Origin: Venturia oleaginea
Taxonomy: Eukaryota; Ascomycota; Dothideomycetes; Venturiales; Venturiaceae
Direction: 5' to 3'
DNA length: 64,000 nt
Assembly: GCA_013176395.1 (NCBI GenBank)
Contig: JABMLP010000011.1
Coordinates: 496,001-560,000, forward strand
Position numbers and translations under genes: made by a program. Below are positions 33,049 through 45,023 of the stretch, one piece after another; within the stretch, counting starts at the first letter, position 1, and each line of letters begins with the position of its first letter. The notes under the pieces were generated by a model. It did not search any database. It was given only the letters and a program-made list of their open reading frames with translations, and was not told where the DNA came from.

Positions 33049-35430
33049 TTAGAAAGGGGAAAAGTCGACAGTTCCATGTCCAATAATCCTTCCGCCTTCC
33101 ACGGCACCATCCGCAAGAGTTGTCGCTCCCGTCCTAGCTCGGAAATGCAGATTGCCGTCTTCATGTGCGACGAAGATCTCGATAACATGTTCCAACAGGT
33201 AGCTCCATACTGGTTTGGGCTTCAATCTTCCAGTCCTTACGGGCTGGAGCTCATGTACCCGCTGTGGTGTACAACTGCCCTCTATGTCTTCTTTTGAAAA
33301 GTTCATCCACATCTGACCGACGTGGGTGACGTCGTCGTCTTCCATGTAACGAGGAGGTATGTCTGATCCGGACGCATAGAGGCCCAATGAGAACTCGAGG
33401 GAGTCATCGGGATCGCTGGGAGTGTAGATCTTGGAGGTATTGACGACGAGTGCTGAAGCTTGAGTTGTGGGATCACCCTAATCATGGTATCAGATACGTC
33501 AAAGAAATTGGGAACCGGGCTCATTGTCAATTCATGTCCATCTCCAATTAACTCCATATCGAGCTCGTGAAATTTCTGGCAATGTAATCGTTTGAATTTG
33601 CCAGAAATTTGTCGCTATCGATATTGAAATGAGCGTGATAAGTCAGAATGTCAAGGTTTGACGGAGATGAAGTGATACATCGGTTGTGGAGGGAATTGAC
33701 CTTATTGATACTCCAGATAATTCGGTTGCTGCACAGGTCTCCGAGTCCATTCTTCCACGGAGCCGGCAATCATCTCGATTCTGGATCGACTCGCTCCTCG
33801 AATTTCCAGTCGAAACATATGCCGTAGTGGCGACGGTAGCATCGCACGGACGGTTGAATGTGGGATAGACGACTAAAGGCTGCGCCTTTCGCGATGGCAA
33901 TCGATCTTGGTGAAGATTAGTTCAAAGATCATGCTTGTTTGAGATTTGAAAACACTTACGGGTCTTTCGCCACAGAGAAGTTGATGCCCCCTTCTTCTCT
34001 GCAAACACGGATCTTAGTTACTAAATGGTGGCACTGTGCGAAACCGCCGACAAGTATCATGGTCTATGCACTGGTTAGCTTTCAAATCTGGTGATAATAT
34101 AACTTAATTTACCTCGACTCTGCCCAAGGACAGAACAGCATTAGCTCTGTTGAGCTGGGATTGGATAAGGTTTAGAATCTCGATGATACAGGGCTCGAAC
34201 AAGCTCTCCATATCTTGTCTACGCATTGTGAGTTTGAATGTACGTAAAGCATAGGATCGGAACGTACCTCGTAAAGGTGACAAGACCCCGTTCTTTATCG
34301 TAGCCCAAAAGTTTGGAGGTTTTCCTATTCATATGCAATCGCGCAGTGAGTGGGCGGTTATTGCGCCATGCTCCAAGATTGCGACCGAAGTCACGCTTAC
34401 GAATCTCAAAGTCTTGCAGAAGCCAAGATCCTGGTCCTTTCTCATACGCTGGCAGGTTATCGAATTTGGAACCGAACCGTTTCGCCAGCATCCGGAGGAA
34501 TGCACGATCTATGGCGGTACTACCGCACTTGCCGCCTTCGCCAGTCGCAACCTCTTTAGATTGGGGAGGCTGGGTGGAGATGACTTGATAGACAATAATG
34601 TCAACTGTTCCACCTCCACAATCGATAATGGCAACTGGTATTCATTTAGCGAGGTGTGTGTAGATGTCATTTGGGAACGTACGAGAATCATCGGCGCCGA
34701 GACTGAAGTCGGAATTTTCCTCACCCAGCTCGCTGAGTACAGTAATGGCTGCGGCTTCGGGCTCAGTGATTAAACGAACGCTGTGACCAGCCTTGGCCAC
34801 AAACATTGCTTTCCTAGCCGCTTGGAGGGTTTCGTTCTTCGCCTTGTCCGACCAAGTAGCCGGAACCGTGACGCATACATCAAGTGGCATAGTGTCAAGT
34901 ATAGCGCGAGAGCTCAGGATGGTCTTTCGAAACACTTGTTCAGCCCATTGTAAGACTTCAGTCAAGTAGTCTTCGATCACTTCGGTTGCCGTCATACCCT
35001 CTGGCAAACGCGTTGTGTCTTGTCCCAGCTCAGCCAGACTCGGGTCGTCGAACTCTGCCAGTTTCGTAGCTTTATCCAGATGGAGTTTGAACAGTCCCAC
35101 TACCTCTTCCATATCTGCGTGGACACCAAAGCCCCAGTCGCATAATTCAAGGCCTCCATCTGGGACTTTGTAGTTTGCTATACGCGAGGGAGTCTTCGAT
35201 TTTTCTGTTTGCCCGCCTTCTCCAGGCCATTCTTTGACGACGAAGACATCTTTGATACTAGTTTTGCTGGAACTAACAAAACATACGCCTGATTACAAAA
35301 GCTTGTTAGCAAAAGCATTGAAGTGAACAGCGACAGCCATACCCGAGTTTGTGGCACGAAAGTCGACACCAAGACAGTATCAGTTGTGGCCAGGAAGATA
35401 GGAAACTTCTTCATATATGTCCATTTCCAT
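33049..35430 (-). pseudogene. disabled HSP70-like (HSPA12-type) ATPase
   Basis: Family-typical blocks of a fungal HSP70-like ATPase can be followed across about six exons: CLGVDFRATNSGVCFV (phosphate loop, with Arg-Ala where Gly-Thr is usual), VTVPATWSDKAKNETLQAA, LITEPEAAAITVL, IIDCGGGTVDIIVYQV (intron 50 nt restores this), MILVGGFAQ, IAIAKGAAFSRL and a C-terminal block YMEDDDVTHVGQMW. Defects: a TGA at 35380-35382 lies just before CLGVDF and no ATG follows it in frame; a TGA at 33770-33772 follows RVDPESR, with matching sequence (LCSNRIIWSINK) continuing in the same frame; and the join to GDPTTQASALVVNTSK near 33480 is out of frame. A functional protein therefore seems unlikely. Confidence 0.7.
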
Positions 35431-35725
35431 ATTGGGTAGAACGAGGGAGACTGGGCGGCTGACGTCGGCGGAGGGAAAGAAGCGGAAGATAAACGATGGG
35501 CGTAGTTGGAGCTGTAGGGAGGGTGTCCGAGGCGTACTGGACAAAAAATCGCGTGAGGTTGTTGTGTTGGTGTTGAGCGCGTCTACTTGAGCGCGGCGAA
35601 TATTTTTTTCGTGGACTCACACTAAACAATAAAACGATAGCCGCGCTTCTCTCTTCGCGTTTTTAGTTTTCTTGGAGACTATAGCTTACCCAAGTCAAGA
35701 ATACTGTATCAGCACTACGAGACGA
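35431..35725. promoter_or_regulatory. divergent promoter region of the HSP70-like and coiled-coil pseudogenes
   Basis: Roughly 300 bp between two divergent disabled genes; presumably their former shared promoter. No element identified. Confidence 0.4.
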
Positions 35726-37250
35726 ATGAGAACAAAACGCCCAGGCTCGACACTCACCGATCTCTACAAGAGCCAATCCGAAAGAGCTAATCCGAAACCG
35801 CAAGCCATCATGAAGAGCACACCCAGGTCACTCATTATCGCAGATTTGGATAAAAGAGAAGGCAACAATGTCCCGGTCCATCGGCAATCATCTCGCCTCA
35901 GCAAGACAGATGAGACCACATCAATTCCCAGTACATCGACGAATCCTCTTGGGACAAAGAACAATATTCCTGTGAAAGGAACCCTTCCATCTCACGAAGA
36001 CAGCGATTTTATAAGGTCCTAAGAAACTCAAAAAACATCATCGCTATGGTCCAAGACAAGACTCGACCAAGAAGAAAGATATCTCAAATAAGTGTTGTGC
36101 AGACACTCAAAAGATCATCGCAAAGCACGGCATTAAAGCAGCAGACTTGAAGAAGAAGATCGAAAATTTACAGTGCGCAGAAGCTGCGGCAGAGGACAGT
36201 TTGAAACAGAAGGAGAAGAACCTGCGACTTATCAGGCACGAAGTTGTCGACCTGAAAGAAGACAAATCCAGTCTCGAAGAATATATTGAAATTATGTCCA
36301 CAACAGAAGATGAAAGGTTGGAAGAGATAAATTTTCTGAAGGCAAAGGTCCAAGAACAGACAGAACCAATGGCGACAAACATTGGATGATGCCATGAGAG
36401 AGATAGCGAGGTTGGAAGCAAAGGTGGACGGACAAAATCAATGGCGACAAACAGCGGAAGATAGACTGAAAGAAACAGTCATTCTGGAGGGAAAGGTGAA
36501 AGAACAGGATGAATGGCGAAAGAATATCTTCAAAGAGCTCGACACCATACAACCTCGAAACGAATGGCCCGAGCCAAGCGGGGGTGAGCTACAACGCGAC
36601 CTGAATAATCTAGAGGTGACAATCTACGACTTCAGTACCGAGTATGCGGCCAAATGCAAGGGAGGGAGGAAGGGAAGGAAAGAGTTCTTGGCCAGACTCG
36701 CGACAGCAAAGGAGGTTATTTCTCTCAGCGACAAGGGAGAGATGTTTACTGAACAAGCCTGGACCAAATTCAAGCAAGTGAAGAATAAGGGCGAGGCAAT
36801 GCCTATTTTATTGCCTTCGTGGCTGAATCGATTCCTTTGTAACGAGATCTTTATGAATCCCTTCTATTTCATGAAGTACAAGAATCCGCCGCAATACCGG
36901 TACGACGATGCAGTTCTATCTCGCATGTTTATGGAGCTTGAAAGTAGTAAGTGGGGCCTAACTATTGATCAATGAACAAAGACATATACTTACTAAGCCT
37001 AGGCCACGGAGAGGCTTCCAAGGAGGTTCATACCGTGCGATCTGATCTCATGCGGTTGATGGATCCAGACATAACTGCGAAGTCCGCAGAAGGAGCTATG
37101 TCTCTGAAGCAGTCAACTTCGAAAAGCAAATTGACGGCACATAGAAGCATTGCAAAGCAGTTTGCAGATCTTGCGCGCGACAACGTGCTGGAAGAAGTGA
37201 TGGCAGAGGTTCTTGAGGGGTTGGAGGCTATCGTGGATATGGCTGCGTAA
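35726..37250 (+). pseudogene. coiled-coil protein gene with two apparent frameshifts
   Basis: Unrecognised protein. Part 1 (MRTKRPGSTLTDLYKSQSE to SHEDSDFIR) runs to about 36010; part 2 in the next frame begins GPKKLKKHHRYGPRQ and forms a long Lys/Glu coiled coil to about 36370; part 3 in the third frame begins NQWRQTLDDAMREIARLEAKV and continues to a globular part (LPSWLNRFLCNEIFMNPFYFMKYKNPP). An intron (36936-36997, GTAAGT) joins SS-HGEASKEVHTVRSD and the C-terminus. A repeat of about 26 residues (LKAKVQEQ, LEAKVDGQNQWRQT, LEGKVKEQDEWRK) crosses the second shift, so it is coding sequence. Introns of 40-43 nt with weak donors could also restore the frames. Confidence 0.55.
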
Positions 37251-37905
37251 TTCGTGGCCGAGATCAGTACGCATAAATACACTCTGAGCTGCGAAGGGCT
37301 AAACGATCTGCCGGCTGTATTCGATCATACCTCAGCTGATATGGAGGCTCATCCACTGCATAGTCGAGTCTTACGAGGGAGTCCAGTAGCATTAGATGGC
37401 AAGGCAATTCTGCATGTTCACCAGCCCTTGGTTGCGATTGTTGGCAAAAGTGATCGATCCGACTACACCTGTCTTAGAGTAGAGAGGAAAGCGATTGTTT
37501 GGATGGGATGAGTTGATGCATACATGGGAAGAGACAAGCGTCGCTGAAGGTTCGAGGACTGGGAGGAATCAAGGGCTGTTATCAAAGGTGTAGACTCAGC
37601 AACGTAGTCGAATGAGTCTTGATTCATATCTTTCCTTCTCATGAGCGACGTGGTTGATGGAATCAAGGAGTGAAGATGAGATTCACAATCACGGGATGAA
37701 GTGAGGTCGGATGAATTCAGAGTCCGGCTGGTAAAATTCCGAAAGAGGCAAGGCGGTTCAGACCCTGGGAGTGTACGTACAACAGTGAAATGGCAGCTGG
37801 AGTTCCCAGTTATTTGAAATGAAGATACCCGACGCTCCTTGAAGCAATCCTACACCATATCCACAATTGTATTCTCAGGTCATAGAATACCGTAACCGTA
37901 CCACC
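37251..37905. other. intergenic region upstream of LAG1
   Basis: About 650 bp: 3' flank of the coiled-coil pseudogene and promoter of the ceramide synthase. No gene. Confidence 0.5.
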
Positions 37906-39667
37906 ATGTCCAAATCCACTTCCGCCGAGCTGCACCCAGACGGTCATTCCGGCCAAGCAACGACGCGCAGACACACTTCCAAGAAGGAGAGACCCATACC
38001 ACGACGACGAGCTTCGAGTTTGCGTGGAGAGCCTCCGGGAGATACGGCGCCCTCCATGTCCACCATGTACGACCGCCAGCAATTAGAAGGCTTAACGAAT
38101 ACAACTGTTACTGTAAGATCGCCCATATCCAAACTGCCCCGAGTCTCCCCTATCAACTCATGCTGATACTCTCGTCCAGACACCTCGAGCAACAGCAGAG
38201 AAACCACACCGCGGACGCAAGCGGAGAAAAGTAAAGTCCTTCTTCAAGCGCTGGAGATCTTTATCTGTACGCCATACATGGCTTATGCCATTGCTCGTCT
38301 GCCTCCTTGTTGTCGCGCTGTATGCCATACATCCACACCCTTCGAATCCCATATCCGCCGCCCTCTTCCTCTCATATCCTCTACCTCGCGCCAAAGGGGA
38401 AGGTCCTGATGTCCCCATTCAATATGGAAAGGGAAAGAAAGATTTTGCTTTCGTTGCGTTCTACACAATATTCCTTTCCTTTACCCGCGAATTTATCATG
38501 CAGCGTCTGTTGCGTCCATTGTCCATCAAGGCCGGATTGACGTCGAGAGCGAAGCAGGCTCGCTTCATGGAGCAGGCATACACGGCTGTTTACTTTGCCA
38601 TTCTCGGACCTCTGGGATTATACGTCATGTCGCGGACACCAGTCTGGTATTTCAACACTGCTGGTATGCTCGAGGGATTCCCGCACAAGACGCACGATGC
38701 TGTTTTCAAGACCTACTACCTCACGCAGGCTGCATATTGGGCGCAGCAAATGATTGTCCTGCTCATGGGTCTTGAGAAGCCACGAAAGGACTTTAAGGAG
38801 TTGGTTGCTCACCACATTATCACCCTGGCTCTAATCTTCGCATCCTATCGCTTCCACTTCACATACATGGGATTGGCTGTATATGTCACCATGGACGTCT
38901 CTGATTTCTTCCTTGCAGTAAGTTATAAGTATCTCCTTTAGCCTGTTGACTATGCTAAAATTTGATTACAGACCTCCAAACTCCTCAATTACATCGAATC
39001 CCCTATCGTAATCCCGTACTTCATGATCTTCCTCGGCGCCTGGGCCTACCTCCGCCACTTTATAAACCTGCGCATCCTCTATTCCATGATCCCGCTTCCC
39101 CTGCCTTTCCCGGACGCTGTCAATGCGCAAATCCACAACACACTTGGCTTTGCCGGCAACCTCACGAGTACAGGCTTTGGCCTCGCGAGTCCAGTGCTCA
39201 GCCCGATAACCTCAGTCTCTGCGTCACTATTCCCAGAAACGGCGAACCTGGTCGGCAAAATCCCGTCAATTGTGATTGAATGGTTCAATACCCCTCCCAC
39301 ATTCCAGACTATTGGGCCGTATGATCTCAACTGGGAAACACAACAATACAAATGCTGGCTCAGTCAATGGGTTGTTTTTTTCATGTTGCTTGCTTTGCAA
39401 TTGGTCAATCTCTTTTGGTTCTTCTTGATCCTCAGAATCCTGTGGAGATTAGTCGCCAGCTGGGGAGAGGTCGTGGAAGACGACCGCAGTGATGCGGATG
39501 ACAGCGTGGAGGGCACCGAAGACCGTAAAGAGGAGCTGGACTCCATGCGGAAAGATCAGGGTGCGATCGGCGAATTGGAGAAGCCAGCACTGCTGGTGAA
39601 TGGCATACCACTGCCTGAGGGTGAGACTGGGGTAGATGTGGAAGTCGCGAATGGAGAAGAGAGGTGA
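37906..39667 (+). CDS. LAG1: ceramide synthase (TLC domain)
   Basis: Endoplasmic-reticulum enzyme that N-acylates sphingoid bases with fatty acyl-CoA to form (dihydro)ceramide. Exons 37906-38112, 38180-38917 and 38972-39667 give 546 residues. The N-terminal 110 residues are cytosolic and basic, followed by several membrane helices. The Lag1 motif is complete: VAHHIITLALIFASYRFHFT, then GLAVYVTMDVSDFFLA; it contains the paired catalytic His residues. Upstream TREFIMQRLLRPL and GLYVMSRTPVWYFNT are also typical. The second intron sits directly behind the Lag1 motif and splices to TSKLLNYIESP. The C-terminal tail is acidic (VEDDRSDADDSVEGTEDRKEE-like), as in fungal members. Intact. Confidence 0.94.
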
Positions 39668-40262
39668 CGTGTATCAAAAGCTGGTGGTGGGGTTCTTTGA
39701 ATTCTAGTATATTGTTATTTATATTTGGTTGCTGCTAGGATATAGAGCTTTGTTTGGACATCATTAATGTATAGCGAAGCGGTGTGTCAAGGCTTACGTG
39801 CTAGTCGTTTGGAATATGTCCCCAGGAGCTGCGGTGTTTAGTCTAGGTAGGCTTCTTAGGGGATTGTCTCCAGGTACTCTATGAATGCAGCTTCCTCCAC
39901 TATTCTCACCACAAATTGGCTGAGCGATATGAGTGCTCATTCAATGTCATGATGATTGCTGGCTCCGATAATATGGGTGCGCTAATTCATCCCGGGCATC
40001 GGAGATCGCAGTGAACAGAAAAGAACAAACAAGGTAGTAATCTCTAACCGCCGTTTGTATACATGATCTTTGTGAATCGCTGTCTTCCTAAAGTGCCGGG
40101 TGTCTTTGTATCTCACTGCTACCTCATCGTAACTGACCTGACAGGTTGCAGATATCTACCTAATTAATGTAAGTCTGACCAACTTCATCATTCGCGTTAA
40201 CACCTGCGATAGAGGGCTCTACTCACCGTATCAAAGCATTCCCTTCGCCTCATCCTAACAAG
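39668..40262. other. intergenic region 3' of LAG1
   Basis: About 600 bp. LAG1 3' flank and promoter of the following small gene; nothing else seen. Confidence 0.5.
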
Positions 40263-40727
40263 ATGACCGCTAATGAGCGCATTAGATCACCACCACCACA
40301 ATATTCTTCCACCCAAACTCGTTTGACGTGTACTGACCTGGCGGTATCGAATTTCTCTAATGTCCACGAATCGACATATCAACTCGATTCCAATATCGAA
40401 TTGGAGATGCTTTCTCTACCAAACAGTCCAGCGCCGTCTTATGAAGGGAGACAGACAATGCCACCGGATTATGTTTTTGATGAACGAGATTCTGATGGAA
40501 GACTGGCATATGCTCAGTTGGGAGAGGTTATATTACGAAGTCCTGGAGGTGCTGAAGGTAACGTTTCAAATCTAACCAATTACGACCGGTCTCGAGGAGA
40601 TGGTGTGACAATTTTTAGTATGGTGCTGGTCATGGTTGTGATTCTCTTAATCGCGTTTATTTTGGTTCGAGCTTTTTTACCTAAGATAACAAGGAGTTGG
40701 ATTTGGGGGAGGGCGATGATATCGTAG
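40263..40727 (+). CDS. small single-pass membrane protein, unknown
   Basis: Intronless ORF of 154 residues. The N-terminal 115 residues are hydrophilic with Pro/Ser-rich stretches (RSPPPQYSSTQ, SLPNSPAPSYEGRQTMPPDY), including PPxY-like motifs that in other proteins bind WW domains. A single helix follows (VTIFSMVLVMVVILLIAFILV), then a short basic tail (KITRSWIWGR), an arrangement expected for a membrane anchor with one short end. No signal peptide and no known family. The gene is supported by its clean ATG, length and composition only. Confidence 0.5.
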   Translation: MTANERIRSPPPQYSSTQTRLTCTDLAVSNFSNVHESTYQLDSNIELEMLSLPNSPAPSYEGRQTMPPDYVFDERDSDGRLAYAQLGEVILRSPGGAEGNVSNLTNYDRSRGDGVTIFSMVLVMVVILLIAFILVRAFLPKITRSWIWGRAMIS

Positions 40728-40957
40728 GCTGGAAGTATCAGATGGAAAGTGTAAGGATGTGGATTGGGACAGGTAGGTATTTGGTTGAAAGACTCAATTC
40801 CCTGTTAGTTGGTTGATCTCCACCATCTCGGCAAACGAAAGATACTAGTGGGAGATGCTATGCTACCAAGAGACTTGGCTTCTCAATTCATCATATAACA
40901 GCCTAAGAAGGGACTTGTACGTCTCCAAATCCCCTCTCATCACGACGAGTCTCAAAG

Positions 40958-41275
40958 ATGTCCGTCTTGAAAAATCATTACGCGCCCCAAAGGTCCCCAA
41001 AATTTTACCAGGACCACGAAATAGAGTTACTAAGACAACCCTCACCAGCACATGTTCACGGTAACAACAGGGAAATAGATCCAGAACTTGCTCACTCAGC
41101 GCCAGCAAGATATCATGCACGGCGGGTTACAGATAGGCGGGGATAATATGTTCGCGGTCGGATTCTCAATTGTGTTGTCTTGATTGTGCCGTGGATGGCT
41201 GTGATTGGACTTACAGCGTGGCTTATTAAACAGAGTCATGATGCGAACTTGGGCGCTAGGAAGTTACAGTACTAG
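40958..41275 (+). pseudogene. small membrane-protein ORF interrupted by one in-frame TAA
   Basis: Reads from ATG 40958 as a hydrophilic N-terminus (MSVLKNHYAPQRSPKFYQDH onward, with Pro/His-rich PSPAHVHG), then TAA at 41144-41146, then continues in the same frame as YVRGRILNCVVLIVPW and a hydrophobic helix MAVIGLTAWLIK, ending at TAG 41275. Without the stop it would be a 105-residue tail-anchored type protein similar in layout (hydrophilic part, one C-terminal helix) to its neighbour at 40263. No intron removes the TAA. Nonsense mutation is the simplest reading; stop-codon readthrough is possible. Confidence 0.4.
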
Positions 41276-42675
41276 ACGTCGAAATGTAGTTTGAGGGATG
41301 AAAACCTAGGGCACCGTTCAGAGTCATGTTTGCTAAATATCATCTCTTTCAACTCGACAGATAGACAGTTGATTCGTAGTACGAAGCGGTACAAACGTGC
41401 TAGATTTTATACCAAAAGAAAGCACAAAAATCGTTACGGTGAGATAGTTCTTGCTACTTAGATCTCTCCATACAACCGATCGTCTAGCGGGGATGAACAA
41501 ACGGGACTCCCAGCTAACGTCAAAGATGCTACCAACAGTCTTCTCTCATATGATAAACTACTAAGCAATGTTATTTCCCCCCAGTAAAACCTTTATCACA
41601 GTCCTGACGCAGATATGTCAAGCCCACTATTCAGCCACCCTTTAACTTACCGGCCTCCCACCCTCCGAGAGATTCCGCGTGCAATCGACCTCACCCAACC
41701 ATCCCATGCCCACCTCCCACGTCGCCGCTCACCCCATAGAGAAGAACCATAAATCCCTGGTGCTGAAACAACAGCCCATGGTCCTTCCCTGCACCCAACA
41801 CTGAGAGAACAGCGTCGCCACCAGCTTTACCATAAACTTGCCTTTCCCCTATTTCCTTTTCTACTCACCTTCGTCGGCTCAGCACTGCTCTTCGACGTCG
41901 CCTTCACGATTTTCTGTAGGCCTGAGCCTCACGGGGATCGGGGGAAGAGGTGTTTGGTTGATAATGGATTGGTGGTTTTTAAGTCGCTTGTTGTGGTATG
42001 TCGTTCCTCATTCCTCCCCAATTTCATGTTCGACTGGGAGGAGTTGCTAATATGGCCAGTCAATCCTCATGCCCATCGACTACAAGCAACGAGATAAGTG
42101 GCCACGTAGAGTATCCATGCTAATATGGACATTACAGATATCCTCTTTTTCTTGGGATATCGTTAATTATGCGGTTCTTAAGATTGGGAGCTAGTTTCGT
42201 TGGTGGATCTCACGGGACAACTCGGGACGCAGGCGGTTCATGGGTCTCCAGCTATGGTGATGGCGTCGTTGATTTGTAAGGGATTTGCTGTGCTTGCTAA
42301 GGGCGCTTATTCCATCGTGGTTTATGAAATTCGTCCTTGTGATAGGAGTATCTGTGTCCGAGGGTTGTGGTAGTGGATCGAATGTCGAGATGACCCAACG
42401 GAGATATCATGGCTGCTAGGATGGGTCCTAGATGATGATGTAGACCTAGGGGAATCTAGTGGAAGACTGTGGTGAGTCAACCTTCTGGTCTAATTCAAGA
42501 TACATGTTTGTTGTTTTGTAGTGCGAACGATCACAATAGATCTTACCAGTCTCTCAACGATCAGATCCATCGTTGCCTCTGATCTCGCTCAATCTGAACC
42601 ATACTTCATAAATATCTCCCTTCCTACTCCTCTCCTCTCTTCTGAATCCCGAATCTATCTTCTTCTTATCCAAAA
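41276..42675. other. long intergenic region
   Basis: About 1.4 kb without supported genes, repeats or RNA genes. Confidence 0.45.
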
Positions 42676-42954
42676 ATGTCATCATCCCCTCTCCTCCGTT
42701 CATCCTTCTCCCCCTCCCCTCCTCGAGCTCAAGACTCTTCGCCAACGAGCATCCGAGCAATCCCTGGGAAATGCTGGGAAGCGATCAAGGAATTCATCCA
42801 CGACTCGAATGAAGTAAACCGCCTTGGCGGACCCAGCCGGGAAGCGTTAGCTTGGGAAGCTATCTGCGAATGGTTTCGGAAGTGGAGAAGTACTCGGAAG
42901 GACGAAAATAATGAAAGGAGTTGCCCACGAGCTGGGGGGGTTCGAATGAAGTAG
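42676..42954 (+). CDS. possible small protein, unknown
   Basis: 92-codon ORF with a good start context (AAAAATGTC). The Ser/Pro-rich N-terminus (MSSSPLLRSSFSPSPPRAQD) is followed by an amphipathic, Trp-containing part (KCWEAIKEFIHDSNEVNRLG, ALAWEAICEWFRKWRS). No signal peptide, no known domain. Could be a chance ORF. Confidence 0.3.
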   Translation: MSSSPLLRSSFSPSPPRAQDSSPTSIRAIPGKCWEAIKEFIHDSNEVNRLGGPSREALAWEAICEWFRKWRSTRKDENNERSCPRAGGVRMK

Positions 42955-43763
42955 CTAGATCGTAATCATTTGAAAGCTGTAATCGATATTTGGAGCGAGA
43001 TGTAGAAGCCATAAATTCTGTTGCATAGTTTTCAATTGTTCTAAATCAGCCAGTGCCTTTCGAAACAGGAATTGCGAGTTCTCACCTCCCCGGAGAGTTC
43101 CCTATGGGCGCACACCCAAAAGTCAGCTCTCTTGCGTACTTCCAACTTTAAATTTCCCAGCCCAGTCTTCCTTATTCCGTCGCCACAAAGAAAAACCCCC
43201 TCTCCCAAATCTTTCCCTCAGTGGGGATATTTTCGAGACGTTCAAACGTTCGACGGCACAGCAATCTATGACCTTCGACAAAATACAAGTGGGGTCTAAT
43301 ACTAGTGCGGAACCAGGTTTCCTCCCGGGTCTTTTCATATCTAAACGACGTAGGGAATCCTTTTTGTCCTTGCAAAGTCCTCATTTTTGGTCTGGCTGGG
43401 AAAGGGCCGAAGAGACTTTCCAGAGCGTTCGTAGCGGAGTATAAATTTTTCATACCACATTCTCAACCCTTCTACTCGCCACCACACAGCCAAAAGATGC
43501 CCAAACTATCTCCCATAGTTGGGAAATGTTCAAAAGGAATAACAGCAGCTTACTCTAGTTTGCCTAAGAATCGAAAGATTGTTTTTGTTTTTTTTCGTTC
43601 CGCCTGCGATCTCCTTGGAAAACAACAGTTATTTCTGCCATCCAAGCTGTGATTACGCGAAGCTTGAAGATTCCAGAATATTAGCATCTTCATCGGTTGC
43701 TCTGCACCCATAAATAGCGTCCTGATCTCAATCATGGTCATTTCTTCGTTTCTCGTTTCATGG
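42955..43763. other. intergenic region
   Basis: About 800 bp, 3' flank of the GDPD gene. The plus ORF 43305-43652 has no motif. Confidence 0.45.
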
Positions 43764-45023
43764 TCATCTTTTTTCCGCCGGCGTAACTTGCCTCCTGATA
43801 AATCTTTTCTCAACGCCCCATCCAAATTTCCACTTGAATAGCGCCAAAAATAGCATGACGAAGAAGTTTACCCGGATAATCTCGAACCAATCCCCCAACG
43901 TGAACTCCTCTTTCTTTCGTAATGCGCCGCGTTCTTTTTGCCGTATGATGGCATTTTCATACTCCTTCGATATCTGCAAGAATTTCTCAGGATCATCCGT
44001 GATGACACCATCTAGACCTTCATTTATACACCACCTCATTCTCCTTTCCTCGTTCACTGTCCAAGCAAAGATCGACCGATTATACTGTTTTGCCTCTTTC
44101 ATGAATGCGCCACCTATGGGCCCCACGAGAACAGCTTGTAGCATGTTAAACGAGACGTTTGGAACAGTGAAGAATTGGCGCGCGTAATTTGTTGAGAAGC
44201 CAATATGCGAGATGGAATAGTTGGGAAGGTGCTTGAAAATGACGCCCAGGTATTTCGTAGCCCAGAAGCCAAGGACGATGCGTTGATTCCAGGGCTTCGA
44301 GCCTGGTGCGAGAGGAACTGACGCGATGTCTGAGGCTATGAGACGTATCACGTCGTCGGCGTCGTTTTCGAGCTAGTGATATGTGAGAGTTTGAGGGAAC
44401 GAATGGATAGGACCTTAGATACCTTAATATCAAGAAGGAGCCAAATGTCTTCAAGCCCAGGTGTTGCCAGGTATTCGAGTAATTCCTTCAATCGCGGCAT
44501 AGGTACGTGGGGCTTTGCAATTGTGCGCAAAGACTGTATGTATTCCCAATCGCAATCTATAATCCTTTCTGGCTTCCCATAACAGCGTTTGAGATTGGCG
44601 TCCTGCTTAATAGTCAGATCAAATCACGAAATCTTGAAGGACAGATATACATGAGACAGGACTACTACTCCATCTTTGGTCAGATGTATATCGGTCTCCA
44701 AGGCATGTGCACCAGTTTCTACAGCTCCACGCATGGAGCTCATGGTATTCTCTGGAAACTTTGCTTTAAACCCGCGGTGAGCAATCGATTGCGGTATTCT
44801 GCTTCCATCTTCCGTAACGCGTGCCTTGGTGAAATTGGCTGTAAGCAATCAGCATGGATATATCTCAGCCCATTGAGAAGGCAGTCGAACGTTTTGGAAA
44901 CTCGGTGTCATCCGTGAGAAGCGCTCCTTCAGCAAGTCTCTCCATGATCGGAGAGGAGAAGAGGGGAGGTATATTGAGTTTTCTCTGTAGAAAGGAAGGC
45001 TTCGGTTCGTTGCCTGAGCCCAT
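43764..45023 (-). CDS. glycerophosphodiester phosphodiesterase (GDPD family)
   Basis: Hydrolyses glycerophosphodiesters to sn-glycerol-3-phosphate and an alcohol, using a TIM-barrel active site. Exons 44891-45023, 44651-44838, 44423-44602 and 43764-44372 give about 369 residues. Seen: [14 protein letters not shown] (first catalytic His and Glu), [24 protein letters not shown] (Glu-x-Asp and second His), [15 protein letters not shown], and [16 protein letters not shown] near the end of the barrel. A C-terminal hydrophobic helix ([12 protein letters not shown]) suggests membrane anchoring. Exon 1 is the least certain: it starts at 45023 ([16 protein letters not shown]) and joins through a GTTCGA donor; an in-frame ATG at 45227 would add a hydrophobic N-terminus. 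Confidence 0.85.
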
